From assembly GCF_006443685.1 (NCBI RefSeq), contig NZ_VFYP01000001.1:496001-560000 (forward strand): 64,000 nt of DNA, in the 5' to 3' direction. The DNA is from Rhizobium glycinendophyticum (GTDB taxonomy: Bacteria > Pseudomonadota > Alphaproteobacteria > Rhizobiales > Rhizobiaceae). The notes under the pieces were generated by a model. It made no database searches. It was not told the origin of the DNA and saw nothing but the letters and a program-made list of their open reading frames with translations. This document shows, piece by piece, positions 40,411-47,058 of the stretch (the stretch's first letter is position 1; each line of letters begins with the position of its first letter). A program made the position numbers and the translations under genes.

Positions 40411-40980
40411 TCAGGGTGTCTTTGTGGCCTTCGCTTCGTCCAACACCTTCTGAACTGCTGACTTGCTGAACCCTACCTCCGCCGCGATCTTGCGGACACT
40501 GACGCCTTCGGCGCTCAACTGAATGATTTCCGCTTTGATGCCTGGGGTGATCTGGGCAGGTCTCCCTCCGGTTCTGCCTTCGGCCTTGGCTTTGGCTATG
40601 CCTTCAAGCTGCCGCTCCTTCCGAAGCGCTGTCTCAAACTCTGCGATGCTTGCGAGGATGCCGAAGACCAGTTTCCCGGTTCGGGTGGTGGTGTCCAGCG
40701 TAGCGTCGTCCAGTACACGGAAGCCTACTCCCTTCTGGTTCAAGCCCTCTACGATCTGGTGAAGGTGCGAGGCAGAACGGGCAAGGCGATCCAGCTTGGT
40801 TACAAGCAGCACGTCGCCTTCGCGGACAAACCGAAGGCACTCCTCCAGGGCAGGGCGGTCCTTGTCCAGGCCCGACTGCTTCTCACTGAACAGCTTCTCC
40901 GCACCCGCTGCCGTGAGGCGGTCAATTTGGGTTGCGTGATCCTGCCCGGTTGAACTCACTCTCGCGTATCCTACGATCAT
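40411..40980 (-). CDS. Small serine recombinase (resolvase/invertase family)
   Basis: A 189-residue resolvase. The catalytic domain has YARVSSTGQD with nucleophile Ser9, LLVTKLDRLARSASHL with the active-site arginines, and GILASIAEFETALRKER leading to the E helix; the C-terminal helix-turn-helix is GVSVRKIAAEVGFSKSAVQKVL. It recombines DNA at res or inversion sites. The upstream region 40986-41080 has res-like repeats. It may resolve dimers of an excised circular form or be left from a transposon; I found no transposase or inverted terminal repeats. Confidence 0.92.
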   Translation of the reverse strand: MIVGYARVSSTGQDHATQIDRLTAAGAEKLFSEKQSGLDKDRPALEECLRFVREGDVLLVTKLDRLARSASHLHQIVEGLNQKGVGFRVLDDATLDTTTRTGKLVFGILASIAEFETALRKERQLEGIAKAKAEGRTGGRPAQITPGIKAEIIQLSAEGVSVRKIAAEVGFSKSAVQKVLDEAKATKTP

Positions 40981-40985
40981 CTGCC

Positions 40986-41080
40986 GTCCACTTTCCTTTT
41001 AAGCTGTTGTGGACATAGGCTTAGTGGACGCTAAATGGACAGTCAAGTGGGCGGTGTCCCGATTGTAAACATTGTGGACA
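40986..41080. promoter_or_regulatory. Candidate res region upstream of the serine recombinase
   Basis: Two inverted repeats with GTGGAC/TGTCC ends: GTCCAC...GTGGAC at 40986-41014 and TGTCC...GGACA (26 bp) at 41055-41080, with further GTGGAC and ATGGAC copies between (about 41023-41040). Small resolvases bind subsites of this form next to their own genes. Subsite limits are my estimate. Confidence 0.5.
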
Positions 41081-41186
41081 GTGCGGCTCTGTGGCGATCC
41101 CCGGTATCTCTCTGTAAACCAGTCTGTGGCCCCCAACTTGCCGGGTGCGCTGCCCGTGGCTAGGGTCGTGTCTTGGAGGTGTCGGA

Positions 41187-41399
41187 ATGACAACAGGCTG
41201 GACTAAGGAAGAGGTGGAGGCGGAACTCCGCCGACGGTCCGACGCAAAGCGGGAATTTGACCGCAACTGGCAGGACGCCGCGAGGAAAGCGGAGTTGGCC
41301 AACGCGGACGCTAACTGCATTCACTGCGGAAGACCATTTAGAATGGCCTTGGCAGCTGGAGGTGAATGGGGTTTCTGCGACGAATGCGCCGGTGACTGA
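41187..41399 (+). CDS. Small zinc-ribbon-like protein
   Basis: A 70-residue protein with a charged helix (WTKEEVEAELRRRSDAKREF) followed by two CxxC knuckles, CIHCGRPF and FCDECAGD, that probably bind one zinc. The ATG at 41187 is chosen over 41145 because it follows TTGGAGGTGTCGGA. Function unknown. It is divergent from the serine recombinase. Confidence 0.6.
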   Translation: MTTGWTKEEVEAELRRRSDAKREFDRNWQDAARKAELANADANCIHCGRPFRMALAAGGEWGFCDECAGD

Positions 41400-41487
41400 G
41401 AGGAAGTCGCCCGGCTACCGCTCAATCGCGCCGGGATAGGGCACAGGCCGGACCCCACCCCACCACCGGGGGGTTTTGAGCGAGGTG

Positions 41488-41506
41488 GAGTATACGTAAT
41501 ATGCTC
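41488..41506. promoter_or_regulatory. Imperfect copy of the XRE-GrlR operator
   Basis: GAGTAT-N7-ATGCTC, resembling the perfect TGAGTAT-N6-ATACTCA palindrome before the XRE-GrlR gene but with one arm mismatch and a one-base longer centre. It lies in the gap after the zinc-ribbon gene, before the SHOCT gene. Weak evidence. Confidence 0.3.
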
Positions 41507-41566
41507 ACACAATTTTTGTAAAAAAGGTCGCGGGGCCCCTCAGGGACTTCTGCCGGACCTGCGTGG

Positions 41567-41791
41567 TTACCCGAGTATCCGCCGCTTCTCTACGTCATAT
41601 TCCGCTGCGGTGATTTCACCGTCAGCCTTCAACTTGGCGAGCTTCTCCAGCTTCTCGACATTCGACAATCCTCCGATCTGCGCTGCGCCGTCTTGGCTGG
41701 CTTTGCGCCGGGGCTTGCGGAAGAGGAGGTATAGCGGGAGGAAAAGGATCAGGAAGACAACTATCCAGTGCCAAATCGAAAAGCTTCCCAC
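41567..41791 (-). CDS. Small membrane protein with C-terminal SHOCT motif
   Basis: A 74-residue protein with one transmembrane helix (WHWIVVFLILFLPLYLLF) and a C-terminal SHOCT motif (EKLEKLAKLKADGEITAAEY), a short helical module of unknown role. The GTG at 41791 is preferred because it follows GGAGGAGGAAGACC; an ATG at 41836 would add 15 residues. No function can be assigned. Confidence 0.65.
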   Translation of the reverse strand: MGSFSIWHWIVVFLILFLPLYLLFRKPRRKASQDGAAQIGGLSNVEKLEKLAKLKADGEITAAEYDVEKRRILG

Positions 41792-42247
41792 GGTCTTCCT
41801 CCTCCAGTCTCGTCCTGATTGAGTTACTGCAACCATCGGTCAATGACAATGGCGAGCGAGTCTATGAGGGCTTGTGTTGTGAGGCGGCTCTTCCTGATGC
41901 CGTCGAGGCCTTCCATGCGCCTCCAGCAACTCGGATGACCTGGGGCACCCGCCGCAACAGAACGCTCCCCACGAGGCTCTACGGAGTCAGGAGAGTCGGG
42001 GCTGTAGAAGCGTTAACAAGCCAGCCCAAGAATGAGCTTCGCTGCGTTACCCAAGACACCGCCTAAATCGCTGAGAGTTCCTCAAGGGAATTCCGAGCGC
42101 TGGCACAGGCGGCAATCCCTGCGTTACCGAAGCGACTGATTTCTCTGCGGTATCGTAGGTTTAATGTGTTCGACAATGGCCGTTTCGTGTGAATTGTAGG
42201 AGGTCCCTGCCGCGATCCTGCGGCGTTCCAAGAGGAGAACAAGGGAC
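41792..42247. other. Gene-poor gap in the element
   Basis: About 450 bp between the SHOCT gene and the next plus-strand gene. A 64-codon frame (41872-42066) lacks a ribosome site and looks non-coding. The last 100 bp should hold the promoter of the 42248 gene. A TTCCTCAAGGGAA palindrome is at about 42076-42088. Confidence 0.5.
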
Positions 42248-42556
42248 ATGCACACGCTCACCAATGCTGCCACTGTGACCACGCTGGAGAACCTCTGGGG
42301 TGTCATCTACTTCGAAGAGGATGGCACGGTCCTCTGTACGGACTTCCTTGACGCAACCGACTACTCCGACGCTGCGGAGCAAGCCTTAGAAGAGGCTGAC
42401 GGCGGCGAATTCCAGTTGGTCGAAGGTCTCGATATCGTAGGACTCTTGGTACCCGCTGGGAACCGTGAGCTATTCGGTCCTTCGATCTACTCGCTCCTGA
42501 TCGACCTGCTCGGCAAGGACAAGGCGGAGGAGGGCGCTTGCGATGCCACGGCGTAA
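42248..42556 (+). CDS. Small acidic protein of unknown function
   Basis: A 102-residue acidic protein (LWGVIYFEEDGTVLCTDFLD; TDYSDAAEQALEEADGGEFQ) after a good AAGAGGAGAACAAGGGAC site. No recognised domain, signal peptide or membrane segment. Its 3' end overlaps the start of the next gene by 14 bp, so the two are probably co-translated. Confidence 0.6.
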   Translation: MHTLTNAATVTTLENLWGVIYFEEDGTVLCTDFLDATDYSDAAEQALEEADGGEFQLVEGLDIVGLLVPAGNRELFGPSIYSLLIDLLGKDKAEEGACDATA

Positions 42557-42806
42557 GCATGACCCAAGGACAGTTTACACGGTTGTCTTTTACGACGAGG
42601 CCGGGGAGGTGGTGCTTTCTGAAACCCGGAAGGCCTACGGGCCAGAAGACGTCAGCTTCTACGCCTATCACAACATGCCTCTTGGGGCTGTGAGGTACGA
42701 GGCGTTTGACGAGGTGCTGGAGGTTCTGCAGATGACCCACGACATGACGGTGTCGCTGCGGACCCTCTTGAAGCAACACGGGGTTCCCTCGGTGTTCTCG
42801 CCGTGA
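42543..42806 (+). CDS. Small protein of unknown function, coupled to the upstream gene
   Basis: An 87-residue protein (TVYTVVFYDEAGEVVLSETR; FDEVLEVLQMTHDMTVSLRT) with a GGAGGAGGGCG ribosome site inside the preceding gene. It has an alternating beta/alpha appearance but no family I know. A GC-rich hairpin repeat follows 44 bp after its stop. Confidence 0.6.
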   Translation: MPRRKHDPRTVYTVVFYDEAGEVVLSETRKAYGPEDVSFYAYHNMPLGAVRYEAFDEVLEVLQMTHDMTVSLRTLLKQHGVPSVFSP

Positions 42807-42850
42807 CCCGCTGACATCCCCCCCTGAAGTGGAGGTGTCTTGCGGGACCT

Positions 42851-42874
42851 GCCGGGGGCCGATGATCCCCCGGC
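42851..42874. repeat. Hairpin repeat copy 1 (GCCGGGGG / CCCCCGGC)
   Basis: Perfect 8-bp stem GCCGGGGG (42851-42858) and CCCCCGGC (42867-42874) with loop CCGATGAT. Nearly the same sequence, with the same loop and the GACCTG upstream, recurs at 43642-43666. Each copy lies just after a gene, so it may end or protect transcripts; there is no T tract. Confidence 0.75.
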
Positions 42875-42945
42875 TGCGAATGCGTCAGCACCCGCCTATT
42901 CCGCCATCCTACGGTGAACCGCGAGGGAGTGTTGCAGTCGCACAT

Positions 42946-42965
42946 TGAGTATGTTAATATACTCA
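42946..42965. promoter_or_regulatory. Palindromic operator of the XRE-GrlR regulator
   Basis: Perfect arms TGAGTAT (42946-42952) and ATACTCA (42959-42965) around GTTAAT, 36 bp before the regulator start, with a third half-site TGAGTAT at 43002-43008 overlapping the start codon region. This is the typical arrangement of an autoregulated phage-type repressor. Confidence 0.7.
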
Positions 42966-43000
42966 TACGATGCAGTTCATTGAGGGATATAAGCTTCAAT

Positions 43001-43576
43001 ATGAGTATCACAAGTGCAGGACTCCGGTCTGCAATTTCTGAGTTAGGGCTTACCCAAGCAGAATTTGCGCGTCTCTTGGACGTTTCGATTGGAGCCGTAG
43101 CCCAATGGCTTTCTGGAGCCCGGAGTATTCCGGGGCCAGTTGAGGCCTACCTGAACCTACTCCTGAGGCTACCCAAGAGTCTTCAGGAGGACGAAACCCG
43201 ACGTGTCCGAAAGGAGAGCTTCCAAATGGACGGAATGTATCTGATTTTCTTCGAGGGCTCGGCTGGCAATGGTGCCGCCACGCTCACGTTTAGCAACGGT
43301 CTTGTCTTCGGCTTCGATGAAGCTGGCGGCATATACGACGGAACTTATCGGCCGAGCGCGACGCCTGGTGCGATGGACGTTGTCGTGAATGTGCAGATGA
43401 AGGCGAACCAGTTCACTGTAGCTGGCGGTGTCTCGCACCCGTTCGACTGGTCAATGCAGGTTGTCGCAGTGGTCCCGATCGGTGTTGAAGAGACGACGAT
43501 CATCGCAAATACGAACCTCGGGCAGCCGGTAAGAGCCAAGGTCAAGTACATGCGCCGTCTGCCCCATGCGGCTTGA
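43001..43576 (+). CDS. XRE-family HTH protein fused to a GrlR-like domain
   Basis: A 191-residue protein. Residues 1-60 form an XRE/Cro-type helix-turn-helix (LTQAEFARLLDVSIGAVAQW LSGARSIPG). After a linker, residues 78-190 look like the GrlR fold: MDGMYLIFFEGSAGNGA, FDEAGGIYDGTYRPS, with the D-G-x-Y and Y-x-G-x-Y pattern of that small beta-barrel family, whose E. coli member binds and blocks a transcription activator. The fusion would be a DNA-binding regulator with a ligand- or protein-binding barrel. The ATG at 43001 is preferred over 42914, which lies before the operator. Palindromic sites next to the start suggest autorepression. Confidence 0.7.
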   Translation: MSITSAGLRSAISELGLTQAEFARLLDVSIGAVAQWLSGARSIPGPVEAYLNLLLRLPKSLQEDETRRVRKESFQMDGMYLIFFEGSAGNGAATLTFSNGLVFGFDEAGGIYDGTYRPSATPGAMDVVVNVQMKANQFTVAGGVSHPFDWSMQVVAVVPIGVEETTIIANTNLGQPVRAKVKYMRRLPHAA

Positions 43577-43641
43577 GCTTGCGAGCACTGAGGATGATGC
43601 GGCGCGATCCACCATGCCGTCTCAAGCAAAGTAAAGACCTG

Positions 43642-43666
43642 TCGGGGGGCCGATGATCCCCCGGCA
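43642..43666. repeat. Hairpin repeat copy 2
   Basis: Second copy of the 42851 hairpin: same loop CCGATGAT and right arm CCCCCGGC, left arm with one substitution and one extra G. It lies 66 bp after the XRE-GrlR gene. Confidence 0.7.
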
Positions 43667-43782
43667 ATCCTCTCGGGGAACGCTGGGTTCAGCGCCCCAC
43701 CTGTCTCCACACCCTGCCTTGCTCCCGACTGTCGGTCTCTGATAAGGCCGCTGCTGGGGACCACTTTGGAGGGTATAGGTTC

Positions 43783-44046
43783 ATGTTCTTCACTCGCATC
43801 GGCAAGGTGATTGCTCACCTCGTCTTCTGGCTCAGTGCTTTCCGGGTCGCCACCTGCCTCTTCGTCATATTTGGCCCTCTTAGTCTGGACGAGCGGCAGG
43901 CTTTCGTTAGGGCTTACATCGGCAGCGGCGGTCTTGAAGGGCTAGGTGATAAGCTCGATACTGCTGCAATAGCGCTAGCCGTAGGTGTGGCCCTCGGGGT
44001 CCTCTGCGAGATCAGCGCAAGGACCAGCAGGGGCGACAGGGCCTAA
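43783..44046 (+). CDS. Small membrane protein of unknown function
   Basis: An 87-residue protein with two hydrophobic helices (VIAHLVFWLSAFRVATCLFV; TAAIALAVGVALGVLCEISA) and short polar ends. A GGAGGGTATAGGTTC site precedes the ATG. Its leader contains GGCCGCTGCTGG, related to the motif repeated at 45.9-46.2 kb. No family recognised. Confidence 0.55.
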   Translation: MFFTRIGKVIAHLVFWLSAFRVATCLFVIFGPLSLDERQAFVRAYIGSGGLEGLGDKLDTAAIALAVGVALGVLCEISARTSRGDRA

Positions 44047-44101
44047 GCTGTCTCCCGCTCCGGCGGTCATTTTTCCGGGTGTTGCCTTCTTGTGTATAGG
44101 C

Positions 44102-44749
44102 CTACTGTGCAACACACCGCGAGGTGTCCCTCGTGGGTTCCCGGTGGCGTTCTCGAAGTGCCTTGGCATTGGCAATCTGCTCACTCCTGATCCTCATGAA
44201 CCTTGTGACCAACTGGCGTGACAGGCTGAGGGCTTGCGCCATCTGGTCGTGAGTGAGGTGTGGGAAGTGATCGGCAACCCAGTGGATTTCCTGCTTTCCA
44301 CACATGGGACCGCTGCGGCACTTCTGGAATTCCCGCAAGGCTTCTCGGGCTTCCTTGGCTGGACCTGAGGTCTTCTCCTCCACCGCCTTCTTTGCAGCCT
44401 CCCAGCGTTCCGCAATCCATCGGACACCTTCGGCTGAGACAACATCGAACGGCATATCGTCAGACTTGCGCTTGTTGCGCTTGCCGTACCCCTTGGCGAT
44501 CACCCAATCTCGGATGCGGTTACGGGCATTCCTGCCGCTGCCTTCGATCTGGAGAAAGTTCATCTGGTGGAGGACAGTAGCGAGTTGCCTCCTGCCGATC
44601 TTAAAGACTTCGCTCAGTTCCTCCATGGTGATCCAGTGGCCTTGGTCGATGGAAACCATCTCCCCTGTCTTCCTGTCGAGGATTTCGGAGGTGTACTGCA
44701 TGCCCATTCCGGGGCGGATGGTTGGGGCGATGGCTGCGGTAGTGATCAT
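44102..44749 (-). CDS. Putative DNA-binding protein with two HTH-like segments
   Basis: A 215-residue basic protein. Two stretches look like helix-turn-helix units: WITMEELSEVFKIGRRQLAT near residue 40 and LTHDQMAQALSLSRQLVTRF near residue 165. Between them lies a Lys/Arg/Glu-rich region. It may be a regulator or replication/antirepressor-type protein of the element. Its start overlaps the stop of the upstream gene (ATGA), showing translational coupling. No exact family recognised. Confidence 0.6.
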   Translation of the reverse strand: MITTAAIAPTIRPGMGMQYTSEILDRKTGEMVSIDQGHWITMEELSEVFKIGRRQLATVLHQMNFLQIEGSGRNARNRIRDWVIAKGYGKRNKRKSDDMPFDVVSAEGVRWIAERWEAAKKAVEEKTSGPAKEAREALREFQKCRSGPMCGKQEIHWVADHFPHLTHDQMAQALSLSRQLVTRFMRIRSEQIANAKALRERHREPTRDTSRCVAQ

Positions 44750-45195
44750 GCTGCTGCCCTCACTGCCATTTCCCTTGCTGCCGTCGATGCAATTTTCTGC
44801 GGCTGGCTCTCCGGTGTGTCGCTGGTTACCTCCGCAACCTCCTGCTCTCCCTTGCCCTTGACGGGGCCAAGGTATGGCCGGTGCCTCTCGACATGGACAG
44901 AACGGGTCTCGCTCTCCACTGCGTCCAGCCCTGCCCAGACGCCTAGGGTGCGGTCGCGCTTGAAGACAGGAATGAAGCCGTCACGGTCCAAGGCCTTGCG
45001 GATGACATGGGCGCGGGTCTCAGGGTCCAAGCCGTGGGCGAGGAGTTCCCGGCAGAGAACCGGCAGGGGACTTTTGGTGGTGCTGCGGTTGCGCCGTCCA
45101 GTCAGGTCAACGGTCTTGCCGCTCTCGACATGGCGAGCCGTGAAGGAGCCGACGAGTTCGATGGTTGCGACGGGGTGGAGGGTGGTGATGGTCAT
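44746..45195 (-). CDS. Protein of unknown function, first gene of a two-gene element operon
   Basis: A 149-residue basic protein (LHPVATIELVGSFTARHVES; GLDPETRAHVIRKALDRDGF) with a polar C-terminal tail. Its 3' end overlaps the HTH-protein gene. The ribosome site (GGAAAAGG) is moderate. Three 17-bp palindromes lie about 350-430 bp upstream. No domain recognised. Confidence 0.55.
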   Translation of the reverse strand: MTITTLHPVATIELVGSFTARHVESGKTVDLTGRRNRSTTKSPLPVLCRELLAHGLDPETRAHVIRKALDRDGFIPVFKRDRTLGVWAGLDAVESETRSVHVERHRPYLGPVKGKGEQEVAEVTSDTPESQPQKIASTAAREMAVRAAA

Positions 45196-45540
45196 GCTGC
45201 TGGTTACCTTTTCCAGTTCGGGGGAGGGGCGGGGTGTGGCCGGGCCGCTGGGGATCGATCGGACACGCTACGGCCTCCGCCGGTCACCTCGGGGTGTCGT
45301 CGGGAGGTCTTGGCGGGGCTGTGGTGATCGTCGTGGCTGGTTTGCGGGTGAAGTAGGGTGCTACGATGCCTCTCCTTGACTCACAGAAGCCCGTGGAGAG
45401 TGTTCAGGGGTCCCGGAGGCGCGACGGTAGCGGAAGTGACCGGAAGGCTCTCAGCGAGTCGCTGTGGGACTCGATGGTATAGGTCGGGGTGGAGACAAGG
45501 GAGGGGGAGGTCTCGGAAGGACATCCCAGAGGAGCCATGG

Positions 45541-45568
45541 GATACCCTGAGGGAACCTTGAGGTTATC
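45541..45568. promoter_or_regulatory. Two overlapping 17-bp palindromes
   Basis: GATACCCTGAGGGAACC (45541-45557) and, sharing six bases, GGAACCTTGAGGTTATC (45552-45568). Both fit the consensus of the third copy at 45612-45628, suggesting repressor or initiator binding sites. Confidence 0.65.
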
Positions 45569-45611
45569 TCTAGGTACTACTCCTACTTTGTCTTTTAATA
45601 AACATTGCAGA

Positions 45612-45628
45612 GGTACCCTAAGGGTATC
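45612..45628. promoter_or_regulatory. 17-bp palindrome, third copy
   Basis: GGTACCCTAAGGGTATC, inverted with respect to 45541-45557 and at the edge of an A/T-rich tract (45590-45655). Its CCCTNAGGG core recurs at 40408, 41536 and 46548. Confidence 0.65.
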
Positions 45629-45791
45629 TTATATATAACTTAGATTTATATCTCTAAGACGCGCACACGTGAATACTGTCTCCTGCTGTCACTGTCAATA
45701 CCATTGGTTGTGTTTTTTGTTATCACTCTTTTTCGCTTCTGCTCCTTCCGTTCCGGCTGTCCAATTCGGTCTGTCGTTGAGCTTCGTCTTC

Positions 45792-46360
45792 TCTGAATGA
45801 AGGGGTAATTCCTGAGCCGTGGAAGTCCTTTGTCTCCTCTGAATGGAGTGGTAATAATTTATCGTTTTATTTCAGTGTGTTGAAGTGATTGCGAATATGC
45901 GTTGTCAGGGCCGCTGCCGGTGTCCCGTGCGGTGCCCAGTCCGATCCCCCGGAGGGTCCCGCGATGACCGCTCGGATCGCTTCGATTTTCTTGGTCTCTC
46001 TGTATGCAGGTCTAATTGCCGCCCTCGGTTGTCCGCGAGGGTCGCCGGGATGTCAGCCGGGTTCCGGCCAGGGCCGCTGTCGAGACTGCTGCGGGTCCTG
46101 CCGAGTTAGGGGGAGATGCCCCCAAATTCCCGAAGGCTTGGTAGTCCTCTGTATGAGGGGTCAATCATTGCGCATCGGCCTCACCTTCCGATTAATTTCC
46201 ACGCTGGAAACAATTCCAAGGCCGCTGCCGGTGACCTACTCCCCGCTTTGAAACCTGCATTCTTTCTGTTGCCGTCGAGGCCGTTCATGCGGGTTCCCAC
46301 TGCGGCATGGCCGGTGATCCCGGAGGGCGCTTCGTAGTACTATATGGGCGGGTAATTGTG
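45792..46360. repeat. Degenerate tandem repeats of about 150 bp
   Basis: Motif CTCTGWATGNRGGGGTAAT recurs near 45792, 45838, 45998, 46147 and (diverged) 46340. In three units it is followed 71-74 bp later by GGCCGCTG (about 45909, 46072, 46219). The constant internal distance shows a real repeat unit; spacing between units varies from about 150 to 190 bp. Confidence 0.6.
45964..46251 (+). CDS. Possible small secreted cysteine-rich protein
   Basis: A 95-residue frame from an ATG with a good GGAGGGTCCCGCG ribosome site. The first 23 residues resemble a signal peptide (MTARIASIFLVSLYAGLIAA LGC) and the next 35 are rich in Cys and Gly. It lies inside the degenerate repeats, so the apparent frame may be chance. 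I report it only as a candidate. Confidence 0.25.
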   Translation: MTARIASIFLVSLYAGLIAALGCPRGSPGCQPGSGQGRCRDCCGSCRVRGRCPQIPEGLVVLCMRGQSLRIGLTFRLISTLETIPRPLPVTYSPL

Positions 46361-46678
46361 CGGCCCGTCACATGAGCTTTGTTGCATTCTTGGGCTGGTG
46401 AATGAAGCGGAGCTAATGGAATGCGAACGGCTGGTGAACCGGAGGGGAACGCATGGTTCATGCTAAGGCGTCTGAGAGGCTCGCTGACGCGCATAAGTTG
46501 CTTTCTGGTATCTTCTGCCAAGAAGCGCGAGATGGCTCTCAGTGAGTCCCTGAGGGCACCTGAGGCCGCTTCGGTTCTTCGTGAACGGATAAGGAACAAT
46601 CTTTAGACTGCTTCTAATATTTGCTTTTCGTGCTATGATGGTTTTGTGGAGGTGAGTCGCAACCAAATGAGGTGAATG

Positions 46679-46978
46679 ATGAATACGTTCTTCGGCGGAC
46701 TGCTCGACATTGGAAAAGACGAGCTTGTTTGGGCTAAGGCACGGCCAGCCGGATTGCTCGGCGTAACTGGAGAGTGGGCGTATGATGCCTACGGAAACCT
46801 GATCAAAAAGTCGGAGCGCGGGAACCGAAACTCTCCCTATGGCTGGGAGTGCGATCACTACCCGGTGCCGAAGTCCCAAGGTGGTTCGGACCACGTGGAT
46901 AACCTCCGTCCGCTCCACTGGAGGGCCAACGCGAGACATGGTGGCCTCCTCGGTGCAATCTACGGTCTTGGGAGATAG
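46679..46978 (+). CDS. Small HNH-type protein
   Basis: A 99-residue protein with a compact HNH-like core, ECDHYPVPKSQGGSDHVDNL followed by RPLHWRANARHG, i.e. the D-H, N and H residues of the nuclease fold without the zinc cysteines. Two ATGs stand in tandem (46676, 46679); the second has better spacing from GAGG at 46669-46672. Related proteins are small standalone nucleases of phages and islands. It lies before the convergent integrase. Confidence 0.7.
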   Translation: MNTFFGGLLDIGKDELVWAKARPAGLLGVTGEWAYDAYGNLIKKSERGNRNSPYGWECDHYPVPKSQGGSDHVDNLRPLHWRANARHGGLLGAIYGLGR

Positions 46979-47058
46979 GCATTAGGACGGTAGCCGAGCG
47001 GTTCACCCTTGTGAAGCAACTGGAAAGCGTCGGCACTGGACCACCGTTGAGGCAACCT

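Larger units (their letters stand above)
45196..46678. other. 1.5-kb largely gene-free segment with repeats and operator-like palindromes
   Basis: Part 1 (45196-45540) is GC-rich with no convincing gene. Part 2 (45541-45760) has three palindromes and an A/T-rich core with ATATATAACT. Part 3 (45785-46420) holds degenerate repeats of about 150 bp. Small frames with good ribosome sites exist: 45964-46251 (96 codons, signal-like start MTARIASIFLVSLYAGLIAA, after GGAGGGTCCCGCG) and 46453-46545 (30 codons after GGAGGGGAACGC); neither is certain. It could be an origin, a control region or RNA-coding. Confidence 0.5.

Noticed and set aside
41872..42066. Small 64-codon gene
   Set aside because: No ribosome site, unconvincing composition, no conserved features.
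46116..46337. 73-codon gene in the repeat region
   Set aside because: No ribosome site, and the frame crosses repeat units without matching their periodicity.
45792..46360. CRISPR array
   Set aside because: Repeats are degenerate, unevenly spaced and far longer than CRISPR repeats; no cas genes are present.
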